Assembly: GCF_036227325.1 (NCBI RefSeq)
Contig: NZ_CP109467.1
Location: 3,596,001 to 3,660,000 of the forward strand
Origin: Streptomyces sp. NBC_01465
GTDB lineage: Bacteria; Actinomycetota; Actinomycetes; Streptomycetales; Streptomycetaceae
DNA: 64,000 bases
Direction of reading: 5' to 3'
This document shows positions 55,552 through 64,000 of the stretch, piece after piece; the stretch's first letter is position 1; every line of letters begins with the position of its first letter. Both the position numbers and the translations under genes were made by a program. The notes under the pieces are model-generated. The model did not search any database. It was not told where the DNA came from and saw only the letters and a list, made by a program, of their open reading frames with translations.

Positions 55552-56583
55552 TCAGCCTTGCCGGATGACCAGTCTGCCACCCTGGCGGCGGGCCTCGACG
55601 CGGCCGGGCAGGTTGATGGCCCCCTGCCCGCGCCACCCGGTGATCAGGCGGTCGATCTCCTCGATGTGCCGGGCGAAGAGCGAACCCGCCGGGGACCCGG
55701 CCGCGATCGCGTTGCGGCGCAGCACCCGCCGGCGTACCGCGGGCGGCAGGGCGTAGAGCTTCGTGCACTCCAGCTCGCCCGATTCGTCCCGTACGGAAAG
55801 ATCCGCGTCCGCGGCCCAGGCGTCCAGGGCGTCCGCGTCGTCGCGCGAGAGCTGAGCGGTGCGGGCCAGGGCCTCGACGACGCCCTTGCCGAGGGACTTC
55901 TCCAGTGCGGGCAGGCCCTCGTGGCGCAGCCGCGAACGGGTGTAGGAGGGGTCGGTGTTGTGCGGGTCGTCCCAGACCGGGAGCTGCTGCACCAGGCAGG
56001 CCTTGCGGGCCGTCTGGCGGTCGAGCTGGAGGAAGGGGCGGCGGTAGCGTCCGGCCGCCCCCGAGACGGCCGCCATACCGGACAGGGAGCGGATGCCGGA
56101 GCCGCGGGCGAGGCCGAGCAGGACCGTCTCGGCCTGGTCGTCGCGGGTGTGTCCGAGGAGGACGGCGGCCGCGCCGTGGCGCTCGGCTGCGGCGTCCAGC
56201 GCGGCGTACCTGGCGTCGCGGGCCGCGGCTTCGGGTCCGCCCGCGCGGCCGACGGTCACGGCGACGGACTCGACGGGGCCGAGGTCCATCGCGGAGAGCC
56301 GGGAGACGACCTCGGCGGCGCGGACGTCGGAGCCGTCCTGGAGGCCGTGGTCGACGGTGATGCCGCCGGCCCGGACGGGCAGCTTGCGCGCCTCGAAGGC
56401 GAGGGCGGAGGCGAGGGCCATGGAGTCAGCGCCGCCCGAGCATGCGACGAGCACGAGGGGCTCGGGGGGAGCCTCGTGCGCGGCAGGCGATGTGGGGGGA
56501 TGTGCGAGAGCTTCGTTGAGTACGTCGTTCAGTACGCGGCGAACCGCCAGGCGTATCGCTGCGACCGCAGGATGGGGACCCAT
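55552..56583 (-). CDS. tilS: tRNA(Ile)-lysidine synthetase
   Basis: A 343-residue N-type ATP pyrophosphatase. The PP loop is [17 protein letters not shown], followed by [14 protein letters not shown] and [22 protein letters not shown]. It attaches lysine to cytidine 34 of the AUA-reading isoleucine tRNA. The C-terminal part is short, as usual in actinobacteria. It lies directly upstream of hpt and after a 165-nt gap from the metalloprotease gene. Confidence 0.95.
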   Translation of the reverse strand: MGPHPAVAAIRLAVRRVLNDVLNEALAHPPTSPAAHEAPPEPLVLVACSGGADSMALASALAFEARKLPVRAGGITVDHGLQDGSDVRAAEVVSRLSAMDLGPVESVAVTVGRAGGPEAAARDARYAALDAAAERHGAAAVLLGHTRDDQAETVLLGLARGSGIRSLSGMAAVSGAAGRYRRPFLQLDRQTARKACLVQQLPVWDDPHNTDPSYTRSRLRHEGLPALEKSLGKGVVEALARTAQLSRDDADALDAWAADADLSVRDESGELECTKLYALPPAVRRRVLRRNAIAAGSPAGSLFARHIEEIDRLITGWRGQGAINLPGRVEARRQGGRLVIRQG

Positions 56584-56748
56584 GTCCGGTGCCCTTCGGT
56601 GGAGTTGGGGGGAACGCTTCCGTCACCCAGAGTGCGTAGATGGTGACAGAAACGGGCCGTTACCCGAGCATCGCACGCCTACCCCCGGCCCACGGTCCCT
56701 CAGATGGGTGATTCGGGGGGCGTTCTTCTGCCGTCGGCCGGAGACCGA

Positions 56749-57888
56749 TCAGGAGTCTGCTTTACGGTGCACCCGCGCGACCCAGTCCGCCGGTTTGGCG
56801 ATCTCCGCCTTGGTCGGGAGCGTGTTCGGTGACGTCCAGACGCGGTTGAAGCCGTCCATGCCGACCTCTTCAACGACGGCCCGTACGAACCGTTCTCCGT
56901 CCCGGTACTGACGGAGCTTGGCGTCCAGCCCGAGCAGCTTGCGAAGTGCCTGGTCAAGGCGGGAGGCGCCCTTGGCGCGGCGCTGCTGGAACTTCTCGCG
57001 GATCTCGTTCACGGACGGCACGACCTGCGGGCCCACCCCGTCCATCACGAAGTCGGCGTGCCCCTCCAAAAGGGACATAACTGCCGTCAGCCGACCGAGG
57101 ATCTCGCGCTGTGCGGGGGTCTGGACGAGCTCCACGATGGAGCGTCCCCCCTCGTCCTCGTCCCCCTCGGGCTTGTTCCCCGTGAGTGACTGGGCGGCCT
57201 CGCGCAGCCGCTCCAGGACCGTCATCGGGTCGACCTCGGTCTGGTCGAGGAATGACTGGATCTCGCCCTCGAGGTGGTCGCGCAGCCACGGCACGGCGGT
57301 GAACTGCGTGCGGTGGGTCTCCTCGTGCAGACAGACCCAGAGCCTGAAGTCGTGGGGATCCACGCCCAGTTCGCGTTCGACCTGGACGATGTTGGGCGCC
57401 ACCAGGAGGAGGCGTCCGCCGCCGGTCTCGGAGGCGGGCAGGTCGCGGGAGGCGGGTGCGAACGTCTCGTACTGACCGAGGACCCGCGACGCCAGGAAGG
57501 AGAGCAGCATCCCCAGCTCGACGCCCGTCACCTTGCCGCCGACGGCGCCGAGGACGGCCCCGCCCGGGGTGTTGCCGCGCCGTTCCTGCATCTTGTCGAG
57601 CAACGGCCTCAGGATTTCGCGGAAGCCCGCCACATTGGCCTTCACCCAGCCGGCCCGGTCGACGACCAGGACCGGGGTGTCCTCCGGCTCCTGCCCCTCC
57701 GGGATCATCCGCGTGAAGGCGCGTACGTGCTCCTCGGCCGCCTTCGCGTGCCGGCGCAGCTCCGCGACGACCGCACGGGCCTCGTCCCGGCTCACGTCCG
57801 GGCCCGGCCGCACGAAGCGGGTCGCGGTCGCCACCGCAAGGTTCCAGTCGACCATCCCCGATGTACCAGCACCACCGATGCGCGTCAT
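56749..57888 (-). CDS. Zinc-dependent metalloprotease-like protein (DUF2342, F420-associated type)
   Basis: A 379-residue protein of the family often labelled coenzyme F420 biosynthesis-associated. It shows GGAVLGAVGGKVTGVELGMLLSFLASRVLGQYE, the helical zinc motif WVCLHEETHRTQF (HEETH), and EGHADFVMDGVG in the second half, which may supply the third ligand. Its substrate is unknown, and the link to F420 is only by genomic association in other species. ATG 57888 was chosen. It lies 75 nt downstream of dacB. Confidence 0.88.
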   Translation of the reverse strand: MTRIGGAGTSGMVDWNLAVATATRFVRPGPDVSRDEARAVVAELRRHAKAAEEHVRAFTRMIPEGQEPEDTPVLVVDRAGWVKANVAGFREILRPLLDKMQERRGNTPGGAVLGAVGGKVTGVELGMLLSFLASRVLGQYETFAPASRDLPASETGGGRLLLVAPNIVQVERELGVDPHDFRLWVCLHEETHRTQFTAVPWLRDHLEGEIQSFLDQTEVDPMTVLERLREAAQSLTGNKPEGDEDEGGRSIVELVQTPAQREILGRLTAVMSLLEGHADFVMDGVGPQVVPSVNEIREKFQQRRAKGASRLDQALRKLLGLDAKLRQYRDGERFVRAVVEEVGMDGFNRVWTSPNTLPTKAEIAKPADWVARVHRKADS

Positions 57889-57963
57889 GCGGTCAACCGT
57901 ACGTTGCCTTCTCACCCGGCGGTGAGGTGTTGGGGGCCGTTGGTTGCCCTGTGGCCCGGCGGG

Positions 57964-59370
57964 TCAGGAGAGTTTGCGGGTGGCCAGTGCCGTGGCAAGG
58001 CGGTCCAGCGCGGGCTGGGCCGTGTACGGGGACGCGGTGTCCGAGGCGAGGAAGGCGAACGAGAGCAGCCGTCCGTCGGCCGCGACCACCGTGCCGGCCA
58101 GGGTGTTCACCCCGGTCAGCGTCCCCGTCTTGGCCCGTACGAGACCGGTGCCCGAGGCGCTGCCCGTGTAGCGGTCGGCGAGCGTGCCGCTGAAACCGGC
58201 GATGGGCAGTCCGGTGAGGACCGGGCGCAGCCGGGGACTGGCCGGGTCGGCGGCGCGGGCGAGGACCCTGGCCAGGAGGGACGCGGTGACCCTGTCATTG
58301 CGGTCGAGGCCGCTTCCGTCGGCGAACTGGGCGTCTTCGACGGGGAGTTGGAGCTTTGCCAGCTCGGCCTTGACCGCCCGTCCCGCGCCTTCGAAGCTCG
58401 CCGGTTCGCCCGCGGCGAGGGCCGTCTGGCGGGCGAGGGCCTCGGCGAGGTCGTTGTCGCTGTTGGTCAGGGCGCGCTCCACGAGAGCGGAGAGCGGGTC
58501 GGAGTTCGTACGGGCGATCGGGGTGGAGCCGGCGGGCGCCCCTGCGGGCGCGGAGTCGGTGTCCGCGGTGACGCCCCGGTCCTTGAGCATCCCCGCGAAC
58601 GTACGGGCGGTGTCGCCCGCCGGGTCGCCGGTGCGCGGGGCCGGGCCGTGGTCGCTGCCGTCGACGCGGCCCTCGTCCGTCATCAGGGCGACGACGGGGG
58701 CGATGTTGTCGTTGATGCCGATGGGGTGGATCTGCGGGCCGGAGTAGAGCGAGATGTCGTACGAGAGGGAGACCGAGGTGACGCCGCGGTCGCGCAGGAC
58801 GCGGACGGTGTCGTCGGCGAGCGCCCGCAGCCGGTCCTTGGAGAGCGTGGGGTCGCCGCCGCCGACCAGGGTGAGGTGCTTGCCGTCCGCACTCGCCCGG
58901 ACGGTCGTGGCGATGCGGTGGTCGGGGCCGAGCGCGGACAGGGCGGCGGTCGTGGTGGCGAGCTTGACCGTGGACGCGGGGGTCATGGGCCGGTCGGCGC
59001 CCGACCCGTACAACTGCCTGCCGGTCGCGGTGTCGATCACCGCGGCGGTACGGACCGAGCCGAGCGCGGGGTCGGAGAGCAGCGGATCGAGGACGGCGGA
59101 GAGGCTCTTGCCCGCCGGTACGTTCCCGGGGGCGCCCAGCACCGCGAGTACGCCGGGGGCGCTCGGGGCGGGCGCGGGAGCCTTCACGCGCGCCGGGGCC
59201 TGGTGATGTGCGCCACCTCCGGGGGCCCGGGAAGCCGCCCGGTCCCGCTCGGCCTTACGCTGACCTGAGTCCCAGGGCCCGGCCAGTGCCACTGCCCCGG
59301 TCGCGATCACCAGACCGAGTGCGGTGGAGCCCGCGATGAGTTGCCATGTCGTCAGCTTCGGCGTCGGCAC
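57964..59370 (-). CDS. dacB: D-alanyl-D-alanine carboxypeptidase/endopeptidase (PBP4 type)
   Basis: A 468-residue S13-family penicillin-binding protein. A signal anchor (about 9-31) and an Ala/Pro-rich linker precede the catalytic domain, with S133-T-V-K136 (SxxK), SDN in ERALTNSDNDLAEALARQ and KTG in LVRAKTGTLTGVNTLAG. The inserted domain between SxxK and SxN is present. It trims or cuts cross-links of peptidoglycan. GTG 59370 has AGGGG about 11 nt upstream. It diverges from ppa. Confidence 0.93.
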   Translation of the reverse strand: MPTPKLTTWQLIAGSTALGLVIATGAVALAGPWDSGQRKAERDRAASRAPGGGAHHQAPARVKAPAPAPSAPGVLAVLGAPGNVPAGKSLSAVLDPLLSDPALGSVRTAAVIDTATGRQLYGSGADRPMTPASTVKLATTTAALSALGPDHRIATTVRASADGKHLTLVGGGDPTLSKDRLRALADDTVRVLRDRGVTSVSLSYDISLYSGPQIHPIGINDNIAPVVALMTDEGRVDGSDHGPAPRTGDPAGDTARTFAGMLKDRGVTADTDSAPAGAPAGSTPIARTNSDPLSALVERALTNSDNDLAEALARQTALAAGEPASFEGAGRAVKAELAKLQLPVEDAQFADGSGLDRNDRVTASLLARVLARAADPASPRLRPVLTGLPIAGFSGTLADRYTGSASGTGLVRAKTGTLTGVNTLAGTVVAADGRLLSFAFLASDTASPYTAQPALDRLATALATRKLS

Positions 59371-59456
59371 CTCGGAGCAGCCCCTTTCGCGATCACACAC
59401 CTGCGTGAGGGACACTTAACCACCAGAAGCTTGTGTTGATCATGGAGGAGCCACCC

Positions 59457-59951
59457 GTGGAGTTCGACGTCACCATCGAGATCCCGAAGGGTTCGCGGAA
59501 CAAGTACGAGGTGGACCACGAGACCGGCCGGATCCGCCTGGACCGTCGACTCTTCACCTCGACCAGCTACCCCGCGGACTACGGATTCGTCGAGAACACC
59601 CTGGGCGAGGACGGCGACCCGCTGGACGCCCTTGTCCTGCTGGACGAGCCGACCTTCCCCGGCTGTGTCATCAAGTGCCGCACCATCGGCATGTTCCGTA
59701 TGACGGACGAGGCCGGCGGCGACGACAAGCTGCTGTGCGTCCCCGCGACGGACCCGCGCGTCGAGCACCTGCGCGACATCCACCACGTGTCGGAGTTCGA
59801 CCGCCTGGAGATCCAGCACTTCTTCGAGGTCTACAAGGACCTGGAGCCCGGCAAGTCCGTCGAGGGCGCCGACTGGGTCGGCCGCACCGAGGCCGAGGAC
59901 GAGGTCAGGGCCTCCTACAAGCGCCTCGAGGCGCAGGGCGGCGCGCACTGA
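59457..59951 (+). CDS. ppa: Inorganic pyrophosphatase
   Basis: A 164-residue soluble family I enzyme. [29 protein letters not shown] and [28 protein letters not shown] include the signature DGDPLDALV with its metal-binding aspartates; [26 protein letters not shown] closes the fold. GTG 59457, with ATGGAGGAG upstream, gives the normal length. A strong hairpin ends the gene. Confidence 0.97.
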   Translation: MEFDVTIEIPKGSRNKYEVDHETGRIRLDRRLFTSTSYPADYGFVENTLGEDGDPLDALVLLDEPTFPGCVIKCRTIGMFRMTDEAGGDDKLLCVPATDPRVEHLRDIHHVSEFDRLEIQHFFEVYKDLEPGKSVEGADWVGRTEAEDEVRASYKRLEAQGGAH

Positions 59952-59972
59952 CCCGCCGCTGCTGAGCTGCCT

Positions 59973-60012
59973 GTACGGGCGGCACATCCCTCCGGGGGTG
60001 TGCCGCCCGTAC
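59973..60012. terminator. Terminator after ppa
   Basis: A 14-bp perfect stem (GTACGGGCGGCACA and its complement) with a 12-nt loop lies 21 nt after the ppa stop. Confidence 0.88.
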
Positions 60013-60113
60013 TGCGTACGGAGCGGGCGAGCGAGGGGGTCATGGGCGTGATCAGATTGGGCAGGCGAGGGCTTGGTGTGACGAGAGTGACCTGAGGAGC
60101 GTGAGGAGGGCTG

Positions 60114-61763
60114 GTGGCCGAGACGGACGGCGTGGACGACCGCAAACCCGGGTCCGACGAGGCGCGGAGCGCCTTTGCCGCGCCCGCGGGCGTGGACCAG
60201 CCGAGCCCGGGCGAGGGCGAGGCCTCCACCACCTCCGAGTTCGCCGTGCCCGCCGGGTTCGCCGCCGAGGGCGCCGCGGAGCCCGAGGGGTCCGCCTTCA
60301 CCCCGCCCCGTACGTACAGCGCCCGTGACTCCCCCGCCTTCACGCCGGCCCATGGCTTCCCCATGATCAAGCTGGCGAAAGAGGCGCCCTGGCAGGACCG
60401 CATGCGCACCGTGCTGCGCATGCCCGTCAGCGAGCGGCCCGCGCTGGAGGCCGCGCAGAAGCACGACGACGCCGGGCCCGCCGTGCCGCGCGTGCTCGAC
60501 CTGACGCTGCGTATCGGGGAGTTGCTGCTCGCGGGCGGCGAGGGCGCCGAGGACGTGGAGGCGGCGATGTTCGCCGTCACCCATGCGTACGGTCTCGAGC
60601 GCTGCGAGCCGAATGTGACGTTCACGCTGCTGTCGATCTCGCACCAGCCCTCGCTGGTCGACGATCCCGTCTCCGCGAACCGGACCGTGCGGCGGCGCGG
60701 CACCGACTACACGCGGCTCGCCGCCGTCTACCACCTCATCGACGACATCACCTCGGAGGACGTCGACGTCTCGCTGGAGGAGGCCTATCGAGGCCTCGCC
60801 GCGATCCGCCGTAACCGCCACCCGTATCCGGGCTGGGTGCTGACCGGCGCCAACGGGCTGCTGGCCGGTGCGGCGTCCGTGCTGGTCGGCGGTGGGCCGC
60901 TGGTGTTCGTCGCGGCGGCGATCGGCGCGATGCTCGGCGACCGGCTGGCCTGGCTGTGTGCGGGGCGCGGGCTGCCGGAGTTCTACCAGTTCGTGGTCGC
61001 CGCGATGCCGCCCGCCGCGATGGGCGTCGCGCTGGCCCTGGCGGACGTGGATGTGAGCGGCTCGGCGGTGATCACCGGTGGGCTCTTCGCGCTGCTGCCC
61101 GGGCGGGCGCTGGTGGCGGGGGTGCAGGACGGGCTGACCGGGTACTACATCACGGCCTCGGCGCGGCTCCTGGAGGTCATGTACTTCTTCATCGCGATCG
61201 TCGTGGGCGTGCTGGTGATGCTGTACGTGGGGCTGCAGCTGGGCACGGACAACCTCGACGCGGAGGCGGGGCTGCACATCGTCTCGCGGCCCGTGGTGCA
61301 GATCCTCGCGTCCGTGCTTCTGTCGTTCGCGTTCGCGATTCTGCTGCAGCAGGACCGGTCGACCGTGCTGCTGGTGGCACTGAACGGGGGTGTCGCGTGG
61401 GTGATCTACGGGGCGCTCACGTACGGGGCGGGATTCTCGGCGGTGCCGTCCACGGCGATCGCGGCGGGGCTGGTCGGGCTCTTCGGTCAGCTGCTGTCGC
61501 GGTACCGGTACGCGTCCGCGCTGCCGTACGTGACGGCTGCGATCGGGCCGCTGCTGCCGGGGTCGGCGACGTACTTCGGGATGCTCTACATCGCGCACGC
61601 CGACATCGACAAGGGGATGACGTCGCTGTCGAAGGCGGCGGCGTTGGCGTTGGCGATCGCGATTGGAGTGAACCTGGGGGGCGAGATTTCGCGGCTGTTC
61701 ATGCAGGCGCCGGGGGTGGTGGGGGGCCAGCGGAGGGCCGCGAAGCGGACCCGGGGGTTCTAG
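60114..61763 (+). CDS. Threonine/serine exporter family protein (ThrE-like)
   Basis: A 549-residue membrane protein. After a 100-residue low-complexity, acidic N-terminus comes the ThrE domain 1 (LDLTLRIGELLLAGGEGAEDVEAAMFAVTHAYGLERCEPNVTFTLLSIS) with about five helices, and then the second ThrE domain with five more (FAFAILLQQDRSTVLLVALNGGVAWVIYGALTY... GSATYFGMLYI). Corynebacterium ThrE exports threonine and serine. GTG 60114 follows GAGGAGGG. The gene is monocistronic. Confidence 0.92.
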   Translation: MAETDGVDDRKPGSDEARSAFAAPAGVDQPSPGEGEASTTSEFAVPAGFAAEGAAEPEGSAFTPPRTYSARDSPAFTPAHGFPMIKLAKEAPWQDRMRTVLRMPVSERPALEAAQKHDDAGPAVPRVLDLTLRIGELLLAGGEGAEDVEAAMFAVTHAYGLERCEPNVTFTLLSISHQPSLVDDPVSANRTVRRRGTDYTRLAAVYHLIDDITSEDVDVSLEEAYRGLAAIRRNRHPYPGWVLTGANGLLAGAASVLVGGGPLVFVAAAIGAMLGDRLAWLCAGRGLPEFYQFVVAAMPPAAMGVALALADVDVSGSAVITGGLFALLPGRALVAGVQDGLTGYYITASARLLEVMYFFIAIVVGVLVMLYVGLQLGTDNLDAEAGLHIVSRPVVQILASVLLSFAFAILLQQDRSTVLLVALNGGVAWVIYGALTYGAGFSAVPSTAIAAGLVGLFGQLLSRYRYASALPYVTAAIGPLLPGSATYFGMLYIAHADIDKGMTSLSKAAALALAIAIGVNLGGEISRLFMQAPGVVGGQRRAAKRTRGF

Positions 61764-62122
61764 GGGATTTCTCCCCGCCCCGCCCCTTCCCGAACTGGGG
61801 CTGCGCCCCAGACCCCCTGCTGGGGGTGGGGTGGGCCGGGGGCTGCGCGCCCCGGGCCCCGCTTGCGGGGCTTCGCCCCTGCACCCCATTCGGGGGCTCC
61901 GCCCCCGGACCCCCGGTCCTCAATCGCCGGACGGGCTTGATTTTGCCTGGTGCGGGCTCGAAATGCTCGCGTGAGCTGCATGTGCGCGGGGGCCCGTAAG
62001 TACAGGCGGGCGAGCCGTAGGCCCGGGCAGGTGGGCCGTAGGCACCGGCAAATGTGCCCGTGCGTCAGCGGGCCCGTCTGCCCGTGGGCCTGTGGGCTCT
62101 CAAGCCCACGGAACCTGGAAAA
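61764..62122. repeat. 359-bp GC-rich intergenic repeat region
   Basis: Hairpin chain GGGGCTGCGCCCC, GGGGCTTCGCCCC and GGGGGCTCCGCCCCC at 61795-61910, then the dispersed element CCTCAATCGCCGGACGGGC (61918 onward). After that, degenerate CGGGC/GGCCCGT-rich imperfect repeats (61990-62100). No gene seen. Confidence 0.75.
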
Positions 62123-62818
62123 TCAGCGCTTCGCGTGGCGGCCGCGTTCCGGGGACTGGGGCTGGGACGGCGTGCGTGCCCCTGTCTGGGGCTCCTTCTT
62201 CGCCTTCGATCGCGCCCTCAGGTACTCGATCGCGATCGGCACCACCGAGACCAGCACGATCGCCACCAGGATCAGCTCGATGTGCTTGTTGACGAACTCG
62301 ATCTTTCCGAGGCCCGCGCCCAGCAGCGTCACTCCCACGCCCCAGAGCGTGCCGCCGATGATGTTGAAGATCACGAACGAGCGGTAGTTCATCCGCGAGA
62401 CGCCCGCGATGATCGGCGTGAACGTCCGGACGATGGGCACGAAGCGGGCCAGGACCAGGGACTTCGGGCCGTACTTCTCGAAGAACTCGTGCGCCTTCTC
62501 CACGTTCTCCTGCTTGAACAGCCTGGAGTCCGGGCGGTTGAAGAGCGAGGGTCCCACCTTGCGGCCGAACAGATAGCCCACCTGGTCGCCCGCGATCGCG
62601 GCCAGCGCCACCAGGATGCACATCAGCCACAGCGGCATCGACAGCTTGCCCGTGGTGATCAGCAGGCCCGTCGTGAAGAGCAGCGAGTCGCCGGGCAGGA
62701 AGAAGCCGATCAGCAGCCCCGACTCCGCGAAAACGATGGCCAGCACGCCGATCGGGCCGAACGTGTTGATCAGGTTGTCGGGGTCGAGCCAGCTCGGTCC
62801 GAGCGCGAGAGTGTTCAC
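62123..62818 (-). CDS. DedA family membrane protein
   Basis: A 231-residue VTT/DedA-type protein: FAESGLLIGFFLPGDSLLFTTGLL, AAIAGDQVGYLFGRKVGPSLF, FFEKYGPKSLVLARFVPIVRTFTPIIAGVSRMNYRSFVIFNIIGGTLWG with the conserved R-x-x-P-x-x-R. Recent work identifies DedA proteins as undecaprenyl phosphate or phospholipid flippases; which applies here is open. GTG 62818 starts it. The tail is basic and Pro-rich. It diverges from the YbjQ-like gene. Confidence 0.93.
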   Translation of the reverse strand: MNTLALGPSWLDPDNLINTFGPIGVLAIVFAESGLLIGFFLPGDSLLFTTGLLITTGKLSMPLWLMCILVALAAIAGDQVGYLFGRKVGPSLFNRPDSRLFKQENVEKAHEFFEKYGPKSLVLARFVPIVRTFTPIIAGVSRMNYRSFVIFNIIGGTLWGVGVTLLGAGLGKIEFVNKHIELILVAIVLVSVVPIAIEYLRARSKAKKEPQTGARTPSQPQSPERGRHAKR

Positions 62819-62977
62819 GGGGTTCCGGGCTCCTGGGTCCGTCGGCTTGCACGAGAGGTGCGGGTAATGACTGGCCAAAGTTATCAACGCATACCCAGCT
62901 TGCCTGGTTCCGTGGCCGCTCCGAAGGTGTGGTGTGTGCAGATCGGGGCAAAACTGGGCCGCAGGAGGTGATGCTCG

Positions 62978-63343
62978 ATGAGCATCGAAGATTTCGGCGG
63001 TGGGCAGGCCGCACAGGCAGATGTGCTGGTCGTGACCACGAATGACGTACCGGGCTTCGAGGTCCAGCAGGTCATCGGCGAGGTGTTCGGGCTGACCGTG
63101 CGCTCCCGGCACCTCGGCAGCCAGATCGGCGCCGGGCTGAAGTCCATGATGGGCGGCGAGCTCAAGGGGCTGACCAAGACCCTGGTGCAGACCCGGAACC
63201 AGGCCATGGAGCGGCTGGTCGAGCAGGCGCGGTCGCGCGGCGCCAATGCCGTGCTCATGATGCGCTTCGACGTGACCGAGGCCGCCGACCTGGGGACCGA
63301 GGTCTGTGCGTACGGCACTGCTGTCGTGATCGCGAAGAAGTAG
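62978..63343 (+). CDS. YbjQ/UPF0145-type protein (heavy-metal-binding fold)
   Basis: A 121-residue soluble protein: VLVVTTNDVPGFEVQQVIGEVFGLTVRSRHLGSQIGAGLKSMMGGELKGLTKTLVQTRNQAMERLVEQARSRGANAVLMMRFDV. This matches the pentameric YbjQ family (COG0393). The function is unknown; the metal-binding name rests on weak fold similarity. A consensus AGGAGGTGA ribosome site precedes ATG 62978. It ends at a strong terminator, convergent with the TipA-like gene. Confidence 0.92.
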   Translation: MSIEDFGGGQAAQADVLVVTTNDVPGFEVQQVIGEVFGLTVRSRHLGSQIGAGLKSMMGGELKGLTKTLVQTRNQAMERLVEQARSRGANAVLMMRFDVTEAADLGTEVCAYGTAVVIAKK

Positions 63344-63351
63344 ACGAGGGT

Positions 63352-63382
63352 GTGCGGGCCGGGGCTCGGCCCCGGCCCGCAC
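63352..63382. terminator. Bidirectional terminator
   Basis: A 13-bp perfect stem (GTGCGGGCCGGGG and its complement) with a 5-nt loop lies between the YbjQ-like stop and the TipA-like stop. Confidence 0.88.
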
Positions 63383-63384
63383 GC

Positions 63385-64000
63385 TCAGTTCTGGCTGCGT
63401 GCCGCGTTCGCGTGGATCGCGTCCCGGAGGTGTGCCGACATGCCCTCGCCGAGGGATTCGTAGAACGACCTGAACCGGGTGTCCGAGACGTACATCTCGC
63501 CCAGGCCCGTGTGGATCTCCAGGTCGCAGTCGAAGTACCACTGGGTGATGTGGGCCCGGTGCGCCTCCGCGAGGTCCATCGCCCTCTCGCCCGTCGGGTC
63601 CTCGCCGTCGGCCATCAGCGCCTTGTAGCGCTCGGTCCAGTCGGCCATCTCCGACTGGATCTCCTCCCAGTCGTCCTTGGTGTAGCGGGCGACCCTGCGC
63701 TGTGACTCCGCGTACGACGCCGTGCCGCCCCAGCGGCGGGCCGACTCCTCCGCGTACGCCTCCGGGTCCTTGTCCCCGAAGACCTCGAACTTCTCCTCGG
63801 GGGTGAGATTGATGCCCATCTTCCGCGCCTCCATGGCGTGTTCGACGGCCTCGGCCATCCTGGTCAGCTCGGCGATCCGGGCGGACAGCAGCTCGTGCTG
63901 GCGTTGCAGATGTTGCTGCGGGTCCGCCGCGGGGTCGTCGAGCAGGGCCGCGACCTCGTCGAGCGGGAAGCCGAGCTCCCGGTAGAACAGGATCTGCTGC
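63385..64000 (-). CDS. tipA: MerR family regulator with TipAS antibiotic-binding domain (partial)
   Basis: The gene runs off the right edge; its start and DNA-binding helix-turn-helix are outside. Visible from the edge: the end of the MerR core (QQILFYRELGFPLDEVAALLDDP), a coiled dimerisation helix (QHLQRQHELLSARIAELTRMAEAVEHAMEARK), and the complete TipAS domain (FEVFGDKDPEAYAEESARRWGGTASYAESQRRVARYTKDDWEEIQSEMADWTERYKALM...). TipA binds thiopeptides such as thiostrepton covalently and activates its own promoter. An internal start is known to give TipAS alone in S. lividans; ATG 63858 is a possible equivalent. The ortholog call rests on sequence and order. Confidence 0.85.
   Translation of the reverse strand, partial: QQILFYRELGFPLDEVAALLDDPAADPQQHLQRQHELLSARIAELTRMAEAVEHAMEARKMGINLTPEEKFEVFGDKDPEAYAEESARRWGGTASYAESQRRVARYTKDDWEEIQSEMADWTERYKALMADGEDPTGERAMDLAEAHRAHITQWYFDCDLEIHTGLGEMYVSDTRFRSFYESLGEGMSAHLRDAIHANAARSQN

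Overview
High G+C content, GTG/TTG starts with purine-rich Shine-Dalgarno sites, and the gene content (sigE-cseABC, disA, lsr2, clpC, a TipA-like regulator) mark this window as chromosomal core sequence from a Streptomyces or a very close relative. From memory, the order matches the Streptomyces coelicolor segment running from just before sigE (SCO3356) to tipA (SCO3413). I see no rRNA, tRNA, integrase, transposase or CRISPR array.

Layout. 0-8.7 kb: a ppx/GppA - sugar isomerase - TetR operon, a Cys-rich unknown, a sigma-like/zinc-finger/BACON membrane fusion, radA-disA (DNA repair and c-di-AMP synthesis) and a membrane-anchored unknown. 8.8-13.8 kb: a PAP2 phosphatase, mutY and the sigE-cseA-cseB-cseC envelope-stress operon. 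13.8-18.2 kb: an SDR remnant, an LtrA-like protein, a divergent MFS pump/TetR pair with operator-like palindromes, and a secreted M23 peptidase. 18.2-22.7 kb: an intergenic region with three DevR/DosR-like boxes, a NACHT-LRR (bacterial NLR-like) ATPase and an alpha/beta hydrolase. 22.7-28.5 kb: clpC, an SCO3374-type protein, lsr2, a GNAT, an orphan BlaI and two small or unknown genes.

28.6-34 kb: a tightly overlapped DUF2520-panC-nadB-nadC-coaX operon for CoA and NAD synthesis. 34-42.3 kb: a PLP lyase, a repeat-rich gap with a small ORF, a DUF5937/ArsR regulator with a long palindrome in its promoter, a NarL-type two-component system, a MidA-like methyltransferase next to an orphan nuoD, a PPOX-fold protein and a membrane/coiled-coil unknown. 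42.3-47.1 kb: an osmoprotectant ABC transporter split between two divergent units, and a membrane esterase. 47.2-52.7 kb: an mprF-like gene with a likely sigma-E promoter, then folP, an NTF2-like gene, folB, folK, DUF3180 and the convergent folE. 52.8-59.4 kb (minus strand): dacB - Zn metalloprotease - tilS - hpt - ftsH. 59.4-64 kb: ppa, a ThrE-like exporter, a DedA protein, a YbjQ-like protein and a partial tipA-like gene.

How the genes fit together. A cell-envelope theme recurs: sigE/cse sensing, PAP2, M23, DacB, MprF-like and DedA. The candidate sigma-E promoter in front of the mprF-like gene links two parts of the window. A second theme is cofactor synthesis (folate, NAD, CoA). A third is protein and DNA quality control (ClpC, FtsH, RadA, DisA, MutY). 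The accessory parts most worth a second look are the NACHT-LRR gene with its DevR-like boxes, the sigma/anti-sigma-like BACON fusion, and the methyltransferase-NuoD pair.
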